Source: a bacterium
GTDB taxonomy: Bacteria; Calditrichota; Calditrichia; RBG-13-44-9
Assembly: GCA_020350205.1 (NCBI GenBank)
Contig: CP070707.1
Span: forward strand, 2,430,811 to 2,494,810
DNA length: 64,000 nucleotides
Direction of reading: 5' to 3'
Part shown: in pieces, positions 42,823 to 52,390 of the stretch
How positions within the stretch are numbered: position 1 is the first letter of the stretch
Layout of the letters: the number at the start of each line of letters is the position of its first letter
The notes under the pieces: generated by a model
Told to the model about the DNA's origin: nothing
Database searches by the model: none
What the model saw: the letters and a program-made list of their open reading frames with translations, nothing else
Program-made: the position numbers and the translations under genes

Positions 42823-45516
42823 CTAAAAACTAATCTGAATCCCGGAGGTAAATGTTCTCAATAATCCGAAGTAAACCTCTGCCGCGTCAGCTTTGTGTGG
42901 ATTCACGATATCTCCATTATCGTCCCTGTAAGCATTATACGCGCTATTATCTATCGCATCGGTAATAAACTCGGTGTCCAGCACGTTGAAGACATGGAGG
43001 AATACCTGGAATCTTACGCCTTTTAAATTAATGGGCAGATCGTATAATGCGTGAAAATCCAACACGCCGTAGTTTGGAACTTTCCAGCTTTGAGCGCGAT
43101 CATCCGGATCCTGCCGACTTTCGGAATCCCAATCTGCATAATGATTGGCATAGTATCGATATAATAGCTGTGCCTGCAGACCGCGGATGGGGAATACCGT
43201 TGCCCCGGCAATAAACTGTACCTGCGGGGCATCACCGATTTTGAGATCTTTAAGATAGTAGGTATACTCGATATCTGGATTGGTCGGGTTATCATAATCC
43301 TTATATATCCCTGAAACATCATTGGTATAGAGCCAGTTTCCGAATGAGGCGGCAGCATCCAGGCGCACCAGACGGTTTGGTTGATAAGCGCCTTCGAATT
43401 CTACCCCGGCATGTCTTGAATCCAGACCGGAAATAAAAATGAGCGCTTCGGAATTATCCGCTTTACGGATATTGCGGGTCAGGGTTTTATCATTCCATAT
43501 CGTGTAATAGATATTTCCTTTTAAAACCAGTCGGCCGGCAAAAGCACGATAATTGGCGCCTGCTTCCAGATTGGTGAATTTTTCATTTTTGGGGTCGTCC
43601 GCCAGGGAACCATCCACATCGCTGATGACTTCATCAAATATGGGTACTTTGGAAACAAGTCCCACATTTCCAAAGATATCCAGTTCCGGGGTCAGTTTAT
43701 AATTGGCGCCTCCTTTTACCTGAACACCGTTAATCCAATCCGACTCCAGTTTAAATTCATCACCATTGGCTTCATGCTGGAAATGATCGGTATAGGTGTA
43801 CTTTATCATGGAGTATCCTGCCATTCCGTATGCCGTTAACATCCCGGTTTTGTATTCACCCTGCCCGTAGAAGCCCAACCAGTCCACGGTATTGGTGTTA
43901 TTGTAGTCAATTCTGTCTCCCAGAAATTTTAGTCTCTGGGTACCCACATCCAGATCATTTGTGTCATCATAGTAATATTTTCCACCCAGCAGATCCCGGA
44001 CCTCTCTGAAGTGTTCTATTTCAGCAGTTCGCCAGTCAACACCAAAGGTTCCGGTGAATTTCTCGGTGAAATTATATGTTGCTTTGGAAATCGCGCCGAT
44101 AGTCCACTGGTTGTTCACACTGTTTCGTAAGATACCGCGGGACGTATCCGCTGCCGCATTTCTGGCAATGGTGGCATCCCAATCGGCAATGCGGGTGGGT
44201 TCGGAGTCATAATCCCACCTGAGGCTGCCCAGGGTTCCGGAACCGCCACCCATACCGCCGGAGTAGTAAACAGTGGTATAGAGATTCAGCTTTTCAGTCA
44301 AATTGGCATACCAGTTAACATTTCCCAGGGGTTTGTGGTAATAATTTTCGCGTTCATTAATGAAACCAGAATCGAATCGATCACTTCTCTGTCCATTCCA
44401 GTATTGTTCACCGGTGTAGCTCGAGGATACGGTGTTCCAGGTCTGATTATAGTTCAGTCCCGATTTCGACTGGGGGAATTCTTCCAGAGCCGCGGGATCG
44501 TAATCATCCAGTTTTTTGGCAAAATCATGACTGTAAGCCCCGATATTTTGTTTATAGTAGTTCTGTCCATGCCGTTGCGGGGCGCCCATGAAATAAGCCT
44601 CAAGACGATGGTTTTTGTTTACGTTCCAGCTGGCACCCACGTAATAGGCCCAGGCATCGGTCCAGGTTTTATCCACCAGACCGTCTCCGATTTTCCGGAC
44701 CACTGAGGCATTGATGGCATATTTGCCATTGATCAGACCGGAATTTCCGCTGATTGTCGATTTCAAAAATCCGTCGTTACCAATTTCCTGTTTGAATAAT
44801 AGGCCAAAATTCTGGGCATTGGGGTCGGTGATGATATTCATGGAGCCCCCAATAGAGGGAGTAGCGAGGTTAACGGCACTCAAGCCTCTTTGTACCTGTA
44901 ACGAATTGGTGGCATCACCCAAACCGTCCCAGTTAGACCAATACACCCAGCCGTTTTCCATATCATTCACTGGGATACCATTAATCATCACAGCGACGTT
45001 TCTCTGATTAAATCCACGAATGCTAATCCTGCTATCACCGGCCGCACCACCATTATAGGTAGCGTACACACTGGGGGTAGTATTCAGGACCAGCGGAATA
45101 TCCCGAGATCCTAACCGCGCCTGTATTTCCTTTTTCTCAACATTTGAATAAGCCACCGGTGTTTCCCGGGGTTTGGCCCGGTCGGCTAAAATAGTGATCT
45201 CGGAACCGGAATAGACCATTTGTTTTAATGAAATGTCCATATCAAAATCACCGGCGCCCACCGAAATGGTCTCTTGATATTCATTAAATCCCACATAACC
45301 GGCCTCCAGAGTATAATCTCCTTCGGGAACGTTTCTCATCAGAAAAAATCCATCCATATCAGTGGTTGCACCCATTCCTGTTCCTTTAAGGACGATATTT
45401 GCGCCAATCAGGGGTTCCTCGGTATCGGCATCCTTAACGACACCCTTAATTGTCCCCGCCTGCAGGAGTGTCAGTCCTAGCAGAACCACTAAGATGCTTA
45501 AAACTATTACTTTCAT
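42823..45516 (-). CDS. TonB-dependent outer-membrane receptor with CarboxypepD_reg-like domain
   Basis: An 897-residue TonB-dependent transporter. The signal peptide (MKVIVLSILVVLLGLTLLQA) is followed by a CarboxypepD_reg-like beta-sandwich (GTIKGVVKDADTEEPLIGANIVLKG, GYVGFNEYQETI; about 21-108). The plug domain (about 118-235) has SRISIRGFNQRNVAVMINGIPV and PSIGGSMNIITDP, and the rest is a 22-stranded barrel ending in TFTSGIQISF. The TonB box and substrate cannot be read; family members carry siderophores, vitamin B12, glycans or peptides. No SusD-like partner is adjacent. GGAGG precedes the ATG by four bases. A terminator follows; the RsbW-like gene is 179 bp upstream on the same strand. 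Confidence 0.9.
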   Translation of the reverse strand: MKVIVLSILVVLLGLTLLQAGTIKGVVKDADTEEPLIGANIVLKGTGMGATTDMDGFFLMRNVPEGDYTLEAGYVGFNEYQETISVGAGDFDMDISLKQMVYSGSEITILADRAKPRETPVAYSNVEKKEIQARLGSRDIPLVLNTTPSVYATYNGGAAGDSRISIRGFNQRNVAVMINGIPVNDMENGWVYWSNWDGLGDATNSLQVQRGLSAVNLATPSIGGSMNIITDPNAQNFGLLFKQEIGNDGFLKSTISGNSGLINGKYAINASVVRKIGDGLVDKTWTDAWAYYVGASWNVNKNHRLEAYFMGAPQRHGQNYYKQNIGAYSHDFAKKLDDYDPAALEEFPQSKSGLNYNQTWNTVSSSYTGEQYWNGQRSDRFDSGFINERENYYHKPLGNVNWYANLTEKLNLYTTVYYSGGMGGGSGTLGSLRWDYDSEPTRIADWDATIARNAAADTSRGILRNSVNNQWTIGAISKATYNFTEKFTGTFGVDWRTAEIEHFREVRDLLGGKYYYDDTNDLDVGTQRLKFLGDRIDYNNTNTVDWLGFYGQGEYKTGMLTAYGMAGYSMIKYTYTDHFQHEANGDEFKLESDWINGVQVKGGANYKLTPELDIFGNVGLVSKVPIFDEVISDVDGSLADDPKNEKFTNLEAGANYRAFAGRLVLKGNIYYTIWNDKTLTRNIRKADNSEALIFISGLDSRHAGVEFEGAYQPNRLVRLDAAASFGNWLYTNDVSGIYKDYDNPTNPDIEYTYYLKDLKIGDAPQVQFIAGATVFPIRGLQAQLLYRYYANHYADWDSESRQDPDDRAQSWKVPNYGVLDFHALYDLPINLKGVRFQVFLHVFNVLDTEFITDAIDNSAYNAYRDDNGDIVNPHKADAAEVYFGLLRTFTSGIQISF

Positions 45517-45695
45517 TGCGCCTCCAATAATTTTGTTAAACCATCTTGTGAATTATGTGACTTATATGATCCAGCCTAGGTAGAGGAGTTAGAATTTGGC
45601 TAAAATCCATGAATTATATTTCAAAAATATGCAACAGCTTTATCCGGCAGATTCTTTATTTGGAACCTGAGTCTTCCCTAGAAAAAATACCTTCT

Positions 45696-46127
45696 CTATT
45701 CGTCTAAATATTCGGTCACAATAATTTCCATACCTTCTTTGGAGGGATTAAATTCTACTTCATCGACCAGATTTTTCACGAGAAAAATTCCCCGGCCTCC
45801 TTCTTTCCAAAGATTTTCCGGATCTCGCGGATCCTTAAGTTGGGAGGGATTAAATCCATTTCCCTGATCCTTTACCGAGACTTTTACATTAGATTTGAAA
45901 TAAGTGACTGTGATTGTCACTGTTTTATGGGGTTGACTTTTGTTTCCGTGAAGAATGGCGTTGTTAACCAATTCGGTTAAAACAATGGCGAGATTATCCG
46001 ATTTCCCTTCGCTCAGGGAAACCTTTTTAGAGATGCGGTTTGAGAGATTTTCCACCTTGAACAATTCGTTCTGATTACTAGAAATGACAAGGATTTCTAT
46101 ATCTATAACTTTTTCTTTTGAATTCAT
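45696..46127 (-). CDS. RsbW/SpoIIAB-like anti-sigma factor serine kinase (HATPase_c)
   Basis: A 143-residue single-domain GHKL ATPase, as in anti-sigma factors of the partner-switching type. Present are the N-box ELVNNAILHGN, the G1 box DQGNGF and G2 GGRGIFLVK, all within a typical RsbW-sized protein without a receiver or sensor domain. Family members phosphorylate an STAS-domain antagonist and bind a sigma factor, but neither partner is encoded in this window, so a role in stress or developmental signalling is only inferred. It is on the minus strand, upstream of the TonB-dependent receptor, and diverges from the surface-protein block at 46557. Confidence 0.85.
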   Translation of the reverse strand: MNSKEKVIDIEILVISSNQNELFKVENLSNRISKKVSLSEGKSDNLAIVLTELVNNAILHGNKSQPHKTVTITVTYFKSNVKVSVKDQGNGFNPSQLKDPRDPENLWKEGGRGIFLVKNLVDEVEFNPSKEGMEIIVTEYLDE

Positions 46128-46556
46128 AAAATTGGATCTTGTATGTTAAAAAAAATTTAGAAAAGAACATTTATTTTGTCAATTGTAAAATTTTTTAAAG
46201 ATTGAATAATTTTTTGGATCAGCTATTATAAGGAAATTTTTGACGGTTTAAAAACAAAACTTTTTACTTTTTTGTACAACCTCTGGCGGACTTTTAGACA
46301 AAATATTACTTTTAAACAGTCACCGGTTTTGCTAAGTCATTATAATTTTATGGCTTAGTTAAACTGTTAAAATTTTCTTCTTTCAGTATTGACAAAATCA
46401 TCTCAGCATTGTATTTTTTAGTGAATTTGTTTTGAGTGAAGCTTCGTATATTCTCCGATGCCATGATATTTTTCGACTAAATCTGCTCTATTTGCAAAGC
46501 TTCTCAATCTCCTGAATTGTCTTAAGTATAGTCTTTTATATCGTTCCGGAACATTT
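46128..46556. other. Divergent regulatory region with nested inverted repeats
   Basis: Strongly A/T-rich non-coding DNA between the RsbW-like gene (minus) and the surface-protein gene (plus). CTAAGTCAT (46332-46340) pairs with ATGGCTTAG (46350-46358) with one G-T wobble, and outside it TTTAAACAGT (46311-46320) faces ACTGTTAAAA (46363-46372). The promoter at 46389-46417 lies just downstream, giving a 133-nt leader for the plus-strand gene. No reading frame is supported. Confidence 0.5.
46389..46417 (+). promoter_or_regulatory. Predicted promoter of the surface-protein block
   Basis: Perfect TTGACA (46389-46394), a 17-bp spacer, and TATTTT (46412-46417; four of six consensus matches). It faces the gene at 46557 and would give a leader of about 130 nt. 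Confidence 0.55.
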
Positions 46557-48713
46557 ATGAACTATCAGTTACGATTCTTGCTGTTGACACTCCCAGTTTT
46601 ACTAACCTCACTACTTTTATCACAAAATTTACCATCCGACCCCCGATTTCTGAAACCGATGATCGATGACAATTCTCGTTTTACAACCACTGGAAATATT
46701 GGGATGACTATTACCAATTACGGGACATTTGGAGATGGTTTTGTTGAGCAGTCGCCAGTGGATCAACCTTCCTGTATATTTCCCAAAGGATCAGGCGTAG
46801 AACATATTTTTGTGGGCGGTCTGTGGGTAGGGGCTAAAACCAGTACCGGTACCCGTGTTACAACGGGTGCCTTTAATATCCCGCGGCTGGGAGGCGTAAA
46901 TGCCAACTTTGAATTTACCAATACCGCAGAATTGACAGACCGGGTCATAGAATCCTCCTCCCTGGAGGATAACAAATATTATGCTCCCAGTGCTGTAAGC
47001 CACCAGGATTTCAAATGTGAATTTACAGACACCAATATTACCGTTCCGGGGACCACCATCCCCATTCCGTATCATCAACCTCTGGGTATAGCTGTACACC
47101 TTGAAACCTACGCCTGGAATTATCCGTTTGCAGATGCTTTTGTCATATTCAACTATACCTTGACCAATGTCGGTTATGCCGGTCAGCAGGATACCCTGAA
47201 AGATATGCATGTCGGGATGTGGGCCGATTTAGTAGTCAGAAATACTAATATTACACCGCCCCGGGTGGGTTCTCCTTTTTACCTGTATGCGGGGGTGGGT
47301 TATGTTGATAACGATTCCCTGAAAATGGTTTACTGCTATGATCACAGTGGTGATCGCGGATTCAGTAACAGTTATGTGGCCATGGCCTTAATGGGTGCTG
47401 ATCCGGTTCGGAATGATCCACTCTATCAACGGGAAGCTACCCACCAGTGGTGGTTGTTTTCCGGCGGTGATACGGATGAGGATCGTGCCCCGGCAGATGA
47501 AGCCAGCCGCTATGCCCGAATGGAAACGTCCATGATGGAAAATTATTTTGTGGCCAATATTTTTCAAAAACCCGGTAACCGCATGAGTCTCATATCTACC
47601 GGGCCTTTTGCAACCTTACCACCGGATTCTTCAATTAATGTGGTATATGCGGTGGTCTGTGCCAAAGAGTTTGGAAGTGATAACGACATTCCGGCGAATC
47701 GTGACAGTGAAAAAGTGAAGAAAAATCTATTCGAAAATACCGCCTGGGCCTACCGGGCCTATTATGGGGAGGATACCAATCGCAATGGTATCCTGGATTA
47801 TGTGGGCACGGATTCAACCGAGGATGTGATTCCAAACGGCATTCTCGATCGATATATTTTGCCGACTCCCCCGACCCCACCCAGACTGAAGGTCATTCCG
47901 GGTGATGCAAAAGTCACCCTGCGCTGGGACCAACGGTCCGAGGAATCGATTGATCTGATATCAAAATTACGAGATTTTGAAGGATTCCGCGTTTACCGAT
48001 CTTTTCTGGGGGATGATAGATCTCCCGAAGGAATACTCAATAATATGCAACTCATCAGGGAATATGATATAAAAGACCAGCTTTTTTATGATACCGGACT
48101 GGACAGTATCCGTCTCGAAAATCCCATTCAGGAGATAGAAATAAATCCTGAAACCGGGCTGCTGGATACGATACTCTATACCTATGAGCTGGTAATTGAT
48201 AATCTGCATAACGGTTGGCAATATGCGTTTGCAGTCAGTGCCTTCGATAGTGGTGATCAGAAAATAAATCTGCCGAGTTTAGAAAGCAGTAAATTACAAA
48301 ATTCCGAGATTATTATTCCGGGCACCCCTCCCATGCCGGCTACAGAGAGAAGAAAAGTTGGCGTGTATCCCAATCCTTATCGGGCCAATGCACTCTGGGA
48401 TGGAGGATTTGAAAGGGAGAGAAAGATTGTATTTTTTAATCTTCCTGCCCGGTGTGAGGTTCGAATTTATACTCTCGCGGGTGACATGGTGGACCAGTTC
48501 ACCCATGAATCAACAAACTATGACGGTAAAGATATTAAGTGGTTCAGAGAATTTTCCCCCACGGATAAATCACCGATATTCTCGGGGGGAGAGCATGCCT
48601 GGGATCTGGTCACCAATAATGATCAGGCACTCGCCACGGGATTATATCTCTTTACGGTTAAGGATTTGGAGAATGGAGAGATTTTAAAGGGGAAATTTGT
48701 GGTAATTAAATAA
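46557..48713 (+). CDS. Large secreted protein with T9SS-type C-terminal tail, function unknown
   Basis: A 718-residue exported protein with a signal peptide (about 1-23, LLLTLPVLLTSLLLSQ). The first 440 residues form a beta-rich domain with recurrent GGLWVGA-, NYGTFGDGF- and THQWWLFSGGDTDED-type segments that I associate with a family common in FCB-type genomes; no enzyme motif is visible. Residues of about 445-600 look like a fibronectin-III-like module (LKVIPGDAKVTLRWDQRSEES, FEGFRVYRS, GWQYAFAVSAFD). The end (about 610-718) is a divergent sorting-domain-like tail: VGVYPNPYRA, EVRIYTLAGDMV, GLYLFTVKD, KGKFVVIK. It begins a run of six plus-strand envelope genes. Confidence 0.65.
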   Translation: MNYQLRFLLLTLPVLLTSLLLSQNLPSDPRFLKPMIDDNSRFTTTGNIGMTITNYGTFGDGFVEQSPVDQPSCIFPKGSGVEHIFVGGLWVGAKTSTGTRVTTGAFNIPRLGGVNANFEFTNTAELTDRVIESSSLEDNKYYAPSAVSHQDFKCEFTDTNITVPGTTIPIPYHQPLGIAVHLETYAWNYPFADAFVIFNYTLTNVGYAGQQDTLKDMHVGMWADLVVRNTNITPPRVGSPFYLYAGVGYVDNDSLKMVYCYDHSGDRGFSNSYVAMALMGADPVRNDPLYQREATHQWWLFSGGDTDEDRAPADEASRYARMETSMMENYFVANIFQKPGNRMSLISTGPFATLPPDSSINVVYAVVCAKEFGSDNDIPANRDSEKVKKNLFENTAWAYRAYYGEDTNRNGILDYVGTDSTEDVIPNGILDRYILPTPPTPPRLKVIPGDAKVTLRWDQRSEESIDLISKLRDFEGFRVYRSFLGDDRSPEGILNNMQLIREYDIKDQLFYDTGLDSIRLENPIQEIEINPETGLLDTILYTYELVIDNLHNGWQYAFAVSAFDSGDQKINLPSLESSKLQNSEIIIPGTPPMPATERRKVGVYPNPYRANALWDGGFERERKIVFFNLPARCEVRIYTLAGDMVDQFTHESTNYDGKDIKWFREFSPTDKSPIFSGGEHAWDLVTNNDQALATGLYLFTVKDLENGEILKGKFVVIK

Positions 48714-48760
48714 CAAATTTAAAAGGTATGATCATTTAACTTTTTTTAGGAGGATGTCTT

Positions 48761-50764
48761 ATGAAATTATTGTTTACGATTGTCACAGTTTTCATTGTTT
48801 TACTGTTTCTGCCGGAAGCGAACTTTGCCCAGGCGGTTTATGACACGGTCTCGATTCATGATTTGCAATGGGTCCCCAATCCGGATTCTTCAGATGCCTC
48901 ATTGTACTTAGGAGATACCGTAGTAGTAGGAGGGTATGTGCAGCATAGTCCCAGGGAATTGTGGGTCGGTGCCCGCTGGGCCTGCTATATTACCGACGGA
49001 ACCCAGGATCCCTGGTCCGGTTTCTTCATCATCCAGGATGATACTTTTGTGGTGAATACCCTATTCGGATTCGTGCAAGAAGGAGATTTTTGCTATTTTA
49101 CTGGAAGGGTTGCTAGCTTTACCGGTCTAACTCAATTAAATTTACTCACCAATCCACCTGTCCCCATAACTATTGTCTCCAGCGGGAATCCCTTGCCGGA
49201 TGTAAAGGTACTTACCTGTGTAGATTTGGAAACTCATGGAGCTGGAGAGCAGTGGGAATCCATGAAAGTCCGCATTGAGAATGCTTTGGTGACCAACAAT
49301 AATTTCAGCGGCAATATTGCAGTTATTACGGATGGTACCGGAAACGGTTATATCGATGACTATTTCTGGTATTACCGTAGTCAGTTTAATGCTGGCTTTA
49401 ATCCCTGGCCTTCAAATAATACCAATCTGAATATTATTGGTTTTACCCGGGATGTGGGCTCTCCCTATTTTACAGTCAATCCACGGGATGATTCTTATTT
49501 TGAAATATTAACTAACCCACCAGTTATATCAGAGGATATCATACGAAATCCGGGTGTTCCGCTCTCCACAGATAATGTAGTGGTATCCACTGAGATTGTG
49601 GATAATGGGTCGGTAGCCTCTGCCGAGCTTCTGTACAGTGTGAACTGGGGACCATTTAATACGGTCACGATGAGTATGACTACGGTGGATACCTTTGTGG
49701 CTACCATTCCTTCCCAGGCGAATAATGCCTATGTTCGTTATTTTATCAAAGCAACCGATAACGTGGGAGAAACCTCCCAACTGCCCGGCGATACTTCCCG
49801 GTATATCTTCAGCTATGTTATAAGGGATCAGGGATTGGACATCAAGGATGTGCAGTATACCTGGGGATATCCGGATGACAGCTCGCCCTTTGAGGGATAT
49901 GAAGTGACCCTGCAGGGAGTTGTGATGACAGATCCTGCAGATTGGACCGGTAATTATTATATCCAGGAAAAGGACAGCGCCTGGTATGGGATGTGGATCA
50001 GTGATCCGAATAACACACCCGTTCAAGGAGACTTGATTACGGTTACCGGAGAAGTACAGGAGAATTTTGGGGTGACCCGTCTGCGAAATCTTTCAAATTA
50101 TGCTGTGGTTACTCCGGGTGTAGGTGTTTTTAATCCGGTTACAGTAACGACCGGAGAAATCGGAACGGGTGGTGCCAATGCCGAGGCTTATGAGGATGTT
50201 TTAATCAGAGTCCTCAATGTTATTGTTACGGATCCGTTTCCGGATGCTCCCAGTAATTTTGGTGAATTTGAAATCGACGACAGTTCGGGTCCGGTGCGGG
50301 TAGATGATGCTTTCACCGCCTTTAACGGTAACCAGGATTCCACTTTTCAGCAGAATGATACCATCGAACAGCTCATTGGTATGCACTATTACAGTTTTGG
50401 AGATTACAAAATCCTGCCCCGCAATAATAATGATATCATTGGTCATGTTTCGGTAGGAATTGAGGATGAATTAGAGCAAATTGCCCAGCAATTTACTTTG
50501 TCCCAAAACTATCCCAATCCGTTTAATCCGGTTACCCACATTACATTTAATGCACCCAAAACAACCCAGGTAAAAATAGCCGTCTATGATATTCTGGGAA
50601 GACAGGTTAAAGTTCTTTACAATGCGGTAGCGCCGGCAGGTAGTCATACCATTAGCTGGGATGCTACTAAGGAAGCAGGCACTCCGCTTGGTTCGGGTAT
50701 ATATTTCTATCAGCTACAGAGTGAAAATGTGACCCTGAGTAAAAAAATGATTCTTGTTAAGTAA
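48761..50764 (+). CDS. T9SS type A sorting-domain protein with duplicated OB-fold-like modules
   Basis: A 667-residue secreted protein. After the signal peptide (about 1-24, ending NFAQA) come two related modules, at about 27-240 and 365-565, sharing the order 'D-Q-W/Y..P..S / G..V.V.G.V / YI.D or YIQE / GD..-.TG.V / T.L / E.Y or EQWE / VR..N..V' and resembling the OB-fold-like domains attached to secreted nucleases. Between them is an Ig-like domain (about 245-350). Residues of about 580-667 are a canonical type A T9SS sorting domain (SQNYPNPFNP, VKIAVYDILGRQV, GSGIYFYQL, KKMILVK). No catalytic domain is visible, so binding or structural roles are more likely. GGAGG precedes the ATG. The gene follows the previous one by 47 bp. 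Confidence 0.75.
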   Translation: MKLLFTIVTVFIVLLFLPEANFAQAVYDTVSIHDLQWVPNPDSSDASLYLGDTVVVGGYVQHSPRELWVGARWACYITDGTQDPWSGFFIIQDDTFVVNTLFGFVQEGDFCYFTGRVASFTGLTQLNLLTNPPVPITIVSSGNPLPDVKVLTCVDLETHGAGEQWESMKVRIENALVTNNNFSGNIAVITDGTGNGYIDDYFWYYRSQFNAGFNPWPSNNTNLNIIGFTRDVGSPYFTVNPRDDSYFEILTNPPVISEDIIRNPGVPLSTDNVVVSTEIVDNGSVASAELLYSVNWGPFNTVTMSMTTVDTFVATIPSQANNAYVRYFIKATDNVGETSQLPGDTSRYIFSYVIRDQGLDIKDVQYTWGYPDDSSPFEGYEVTLQGVVMTDPADWTGNYYIQEKDSAWYGMWISDPNNTPVQGDLITVTGEVQENFGVTRLRNLSNYAVVTPGVGVFNPVTVTTGEIGTGGANAEAYEDVLIRVLNVIVTDPFPDAPSNFGEFEIDDSSGPVRVDDAFTAFNGNQDSTFQQNDTIEQLIGMHYYSFGDYKILPRNNNDIIGHVSVGIEDELEQIAQQFTLSQNYPNPFNPVTHITFNAPKTTQVKIAVYDILGRQVKVLYNAVAPAGSHTISWDATKEAGTPLGSGIYFYQLQSENVTLSKKMILVK

Positions 50765-50782
50765 AGTAGGGTACTGGCAATA

Positions 50783-50818
50783 ATACATACAGGCAGCCGT
50801 GAAGCTGCCTGGATGTAT
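50783..50818 (+). terminator. Long hairpin after the T9SS protein
   Basis: ATACAT (50783-50788) and CAGGCAGC (50790-50797) pair with GCTGCCTG (50804-50811) and ATGTAT (50813-50818) around CGTGAA, with one A/G mismatch. It is 19 bp after the stop codon. No T-tract follows, so termination would be weak or factor-dependent; it may instead protect the 3' end. Confidence 0.5.
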
Positions 50819-50959
50819 CATGTATAAATGTTCTAAAAAGCTCTATGGTTACTTCTTTTCAATGAAGTCGGTTGGATAGGAGTATATCTGTTATGACGAT
50901 TAGTTCACTTTAGGTACTGTGGAAATTCTGGAATTCTAATTTAACTAGAAGAACCTGAT

Positions 50960-52375
50960 ATGGTTTTTATCCCTGAACATAAACTTTTGTGGCTCGTGGC
51001 GATTTTCATGCTCTTCCTGTCCTGTGAAGAAAAAAAGGTTAACAATCCGCTGCAGAATCTCCCTCCCGAGACGGACGTTTTCGTCTCTTCCCAGGATACC
51101 CTCAATTATACCCGGAGCACCCAGCATATTTTCTGGGATGGCCGCGACCCAGATGGTTTTGTAACTGGGTTTTATTATACCTGGATCGTAAATCCGCAAC
51201 CTTCGGATTGGACATTTACTACTGACCGCTCAAAGGTCTTTCCTTTAAAAATAACCGGTGTGGATACGATTTATCTGTTCCAGGTGAAAGCGGTGGATGA
51301 TGAAGGTCTGGAAGATCCTACACCGGCCAGACAAAATTTCCCCATTCGCAATTCAGCACCGGAATTAAAATGGACGCTGGCCAGCCTGATTCCTGATACC
51401 ACTTTTACAGTGGCGACTTTCATCTGGGATGTCTTCGATCTGGACGGTGATTCGACCATCGACTATTTTGAGTATACACTGGATGATGATACCCTGAACT
51501 GGAATATTATTCCCGGGTATCTTCGATCTTTAACTCTCAATGCGGACAGTGGTTTGACGGAGGGAGAACACTCCTTTACCATTCGCGCGGTGGATATTGC
51601 TGGTGCCAAGAGTGAAACGCTCCGTATGCCTGAGAATCCCGGAGCTACCTGGTATGTCAAAGAACCGCGGGGTCGGTATCTGCTGATTGATGATTTTGAA
51701 AATGAGAGCACTACAGTGGGTTTTCCGGATGCGTACTATAAAGGAATGATGGAACGAGTAATGGTTCCCCGAGGAGAAAATTACAGCTACTGGAATATTG
51801 AGGATTTATTTCCGGCATCCAATGAACAATTTACCCAAACCATGAATCTCTTCGACTATGTGATCTGGTATACCGATATTTCCCGTGAAACAGATGATCA
51901 TTTTATCACCGCCCAGGTCGCAGTTCCTAAATTTTTGAATCGTGCGCCCCGGGAAGGGGGAAAAATTATTTACAGTACCATGTTCGATCAGAATTTTGGG
52001 GTGCTGGGGAGTCCGCTGGCCTTTACGCCGGTAAGTTCTCTGAGTAGCGAAGATTATCGTTGTTTCCCGGGAAATATCTATAATCCGGATACCCTGTTTT
52101 ACACGGCTTTTCCAAATATTGCAACACTACCGATACTGAAAGTATCTGAATTTTTTGTAGGCATAAAGGCCCTGATCCCGAAAACCACTGCTGTTCCTAT
52201 CTATCGGTTTCAGAATCCCTCTCCACCTAATGATACACCGCTTTTCATTATCGTTGGAAGGAATGATAATTCGGGGCTGTACGATTTTGTATTTTCAGCC
52301 ACACCATTACACCAGTTGAAAGCGAACAATAACCTGGATGACTTTTTTGATATCATTTTAAATGAAATTTTTTAA
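50960..52375 (+). CDS. Lipoprotein with beta-sandwich domains, function unknown
   Basis: A 471-residue predicted lipoprotein; the N-terminal hydrophobic stretch ends in the lipobox LFLSC (Cys about residue 25) followed by EEKKVNNP. Residues of about 35-240 hold two Ig/fibronectin-like segments (WDGRDPDGFVTGFYYTW, YLFQVKAVDDEGLEDPTP; then WDVFDLDGDSTIDYFEYTLDD, EHSFTIRAVDIAGAKSE), and the C-terminal half starts at about 245 with RYLLIDDFENE and may be a degraded amidase-like or glutamine-amidotransferase-like fold (YVIWYTDISRETDDHF, GKIIYST). I cannot assign a function. It is 15 bp upstream of the TonB-dependent receptor, so it is likely a surface-exposed or periplasmic partner of that receptor. 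Confidence 0.65.
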   Translation: MVFIPEHKLLWLVAIFMLFLSCEEKKVNNPLQNLPPETDVFVSSQDTLNYTRSTQHIFWDGRDPDGFVTGFYYTWIVNPQPSDWTFTTDRSKVFPLKITGVDTIYLFQVKAVDDEGLEDPTPARQNFPIRNSAPELKWTLASLIPDTTFTVATFIWDVFDLDGDSTIDYFEYTLDDDTLNWNIIPGYLRSLTLNADSGLTEGEHSFTIRAVDIAGAKSETLRMPENPGATWYVKEPRGRYLLIDDFENESTTVGFPDAYYKGMMERVMVPRGENYSYWNIEDLFPASNEQFTQTMNLFDYVIWYTDISRETDDHFITAQVAVPKFLNRAPREGGKIIYSTMFDQNFGVLGSPLAFTPVSSLSSEDYRCFPGNIYNPDTLFYTAFPNIATLPILKVSEFFVGIKALIPKTTAVPIYRFQNPSPPNDTPLFIIVGRNDNSGLYDFVFSATPLHQLKANNNLDDFFDIILNEIF

Positions 52376-52390
52376 ACCTTATTTCTTTGT

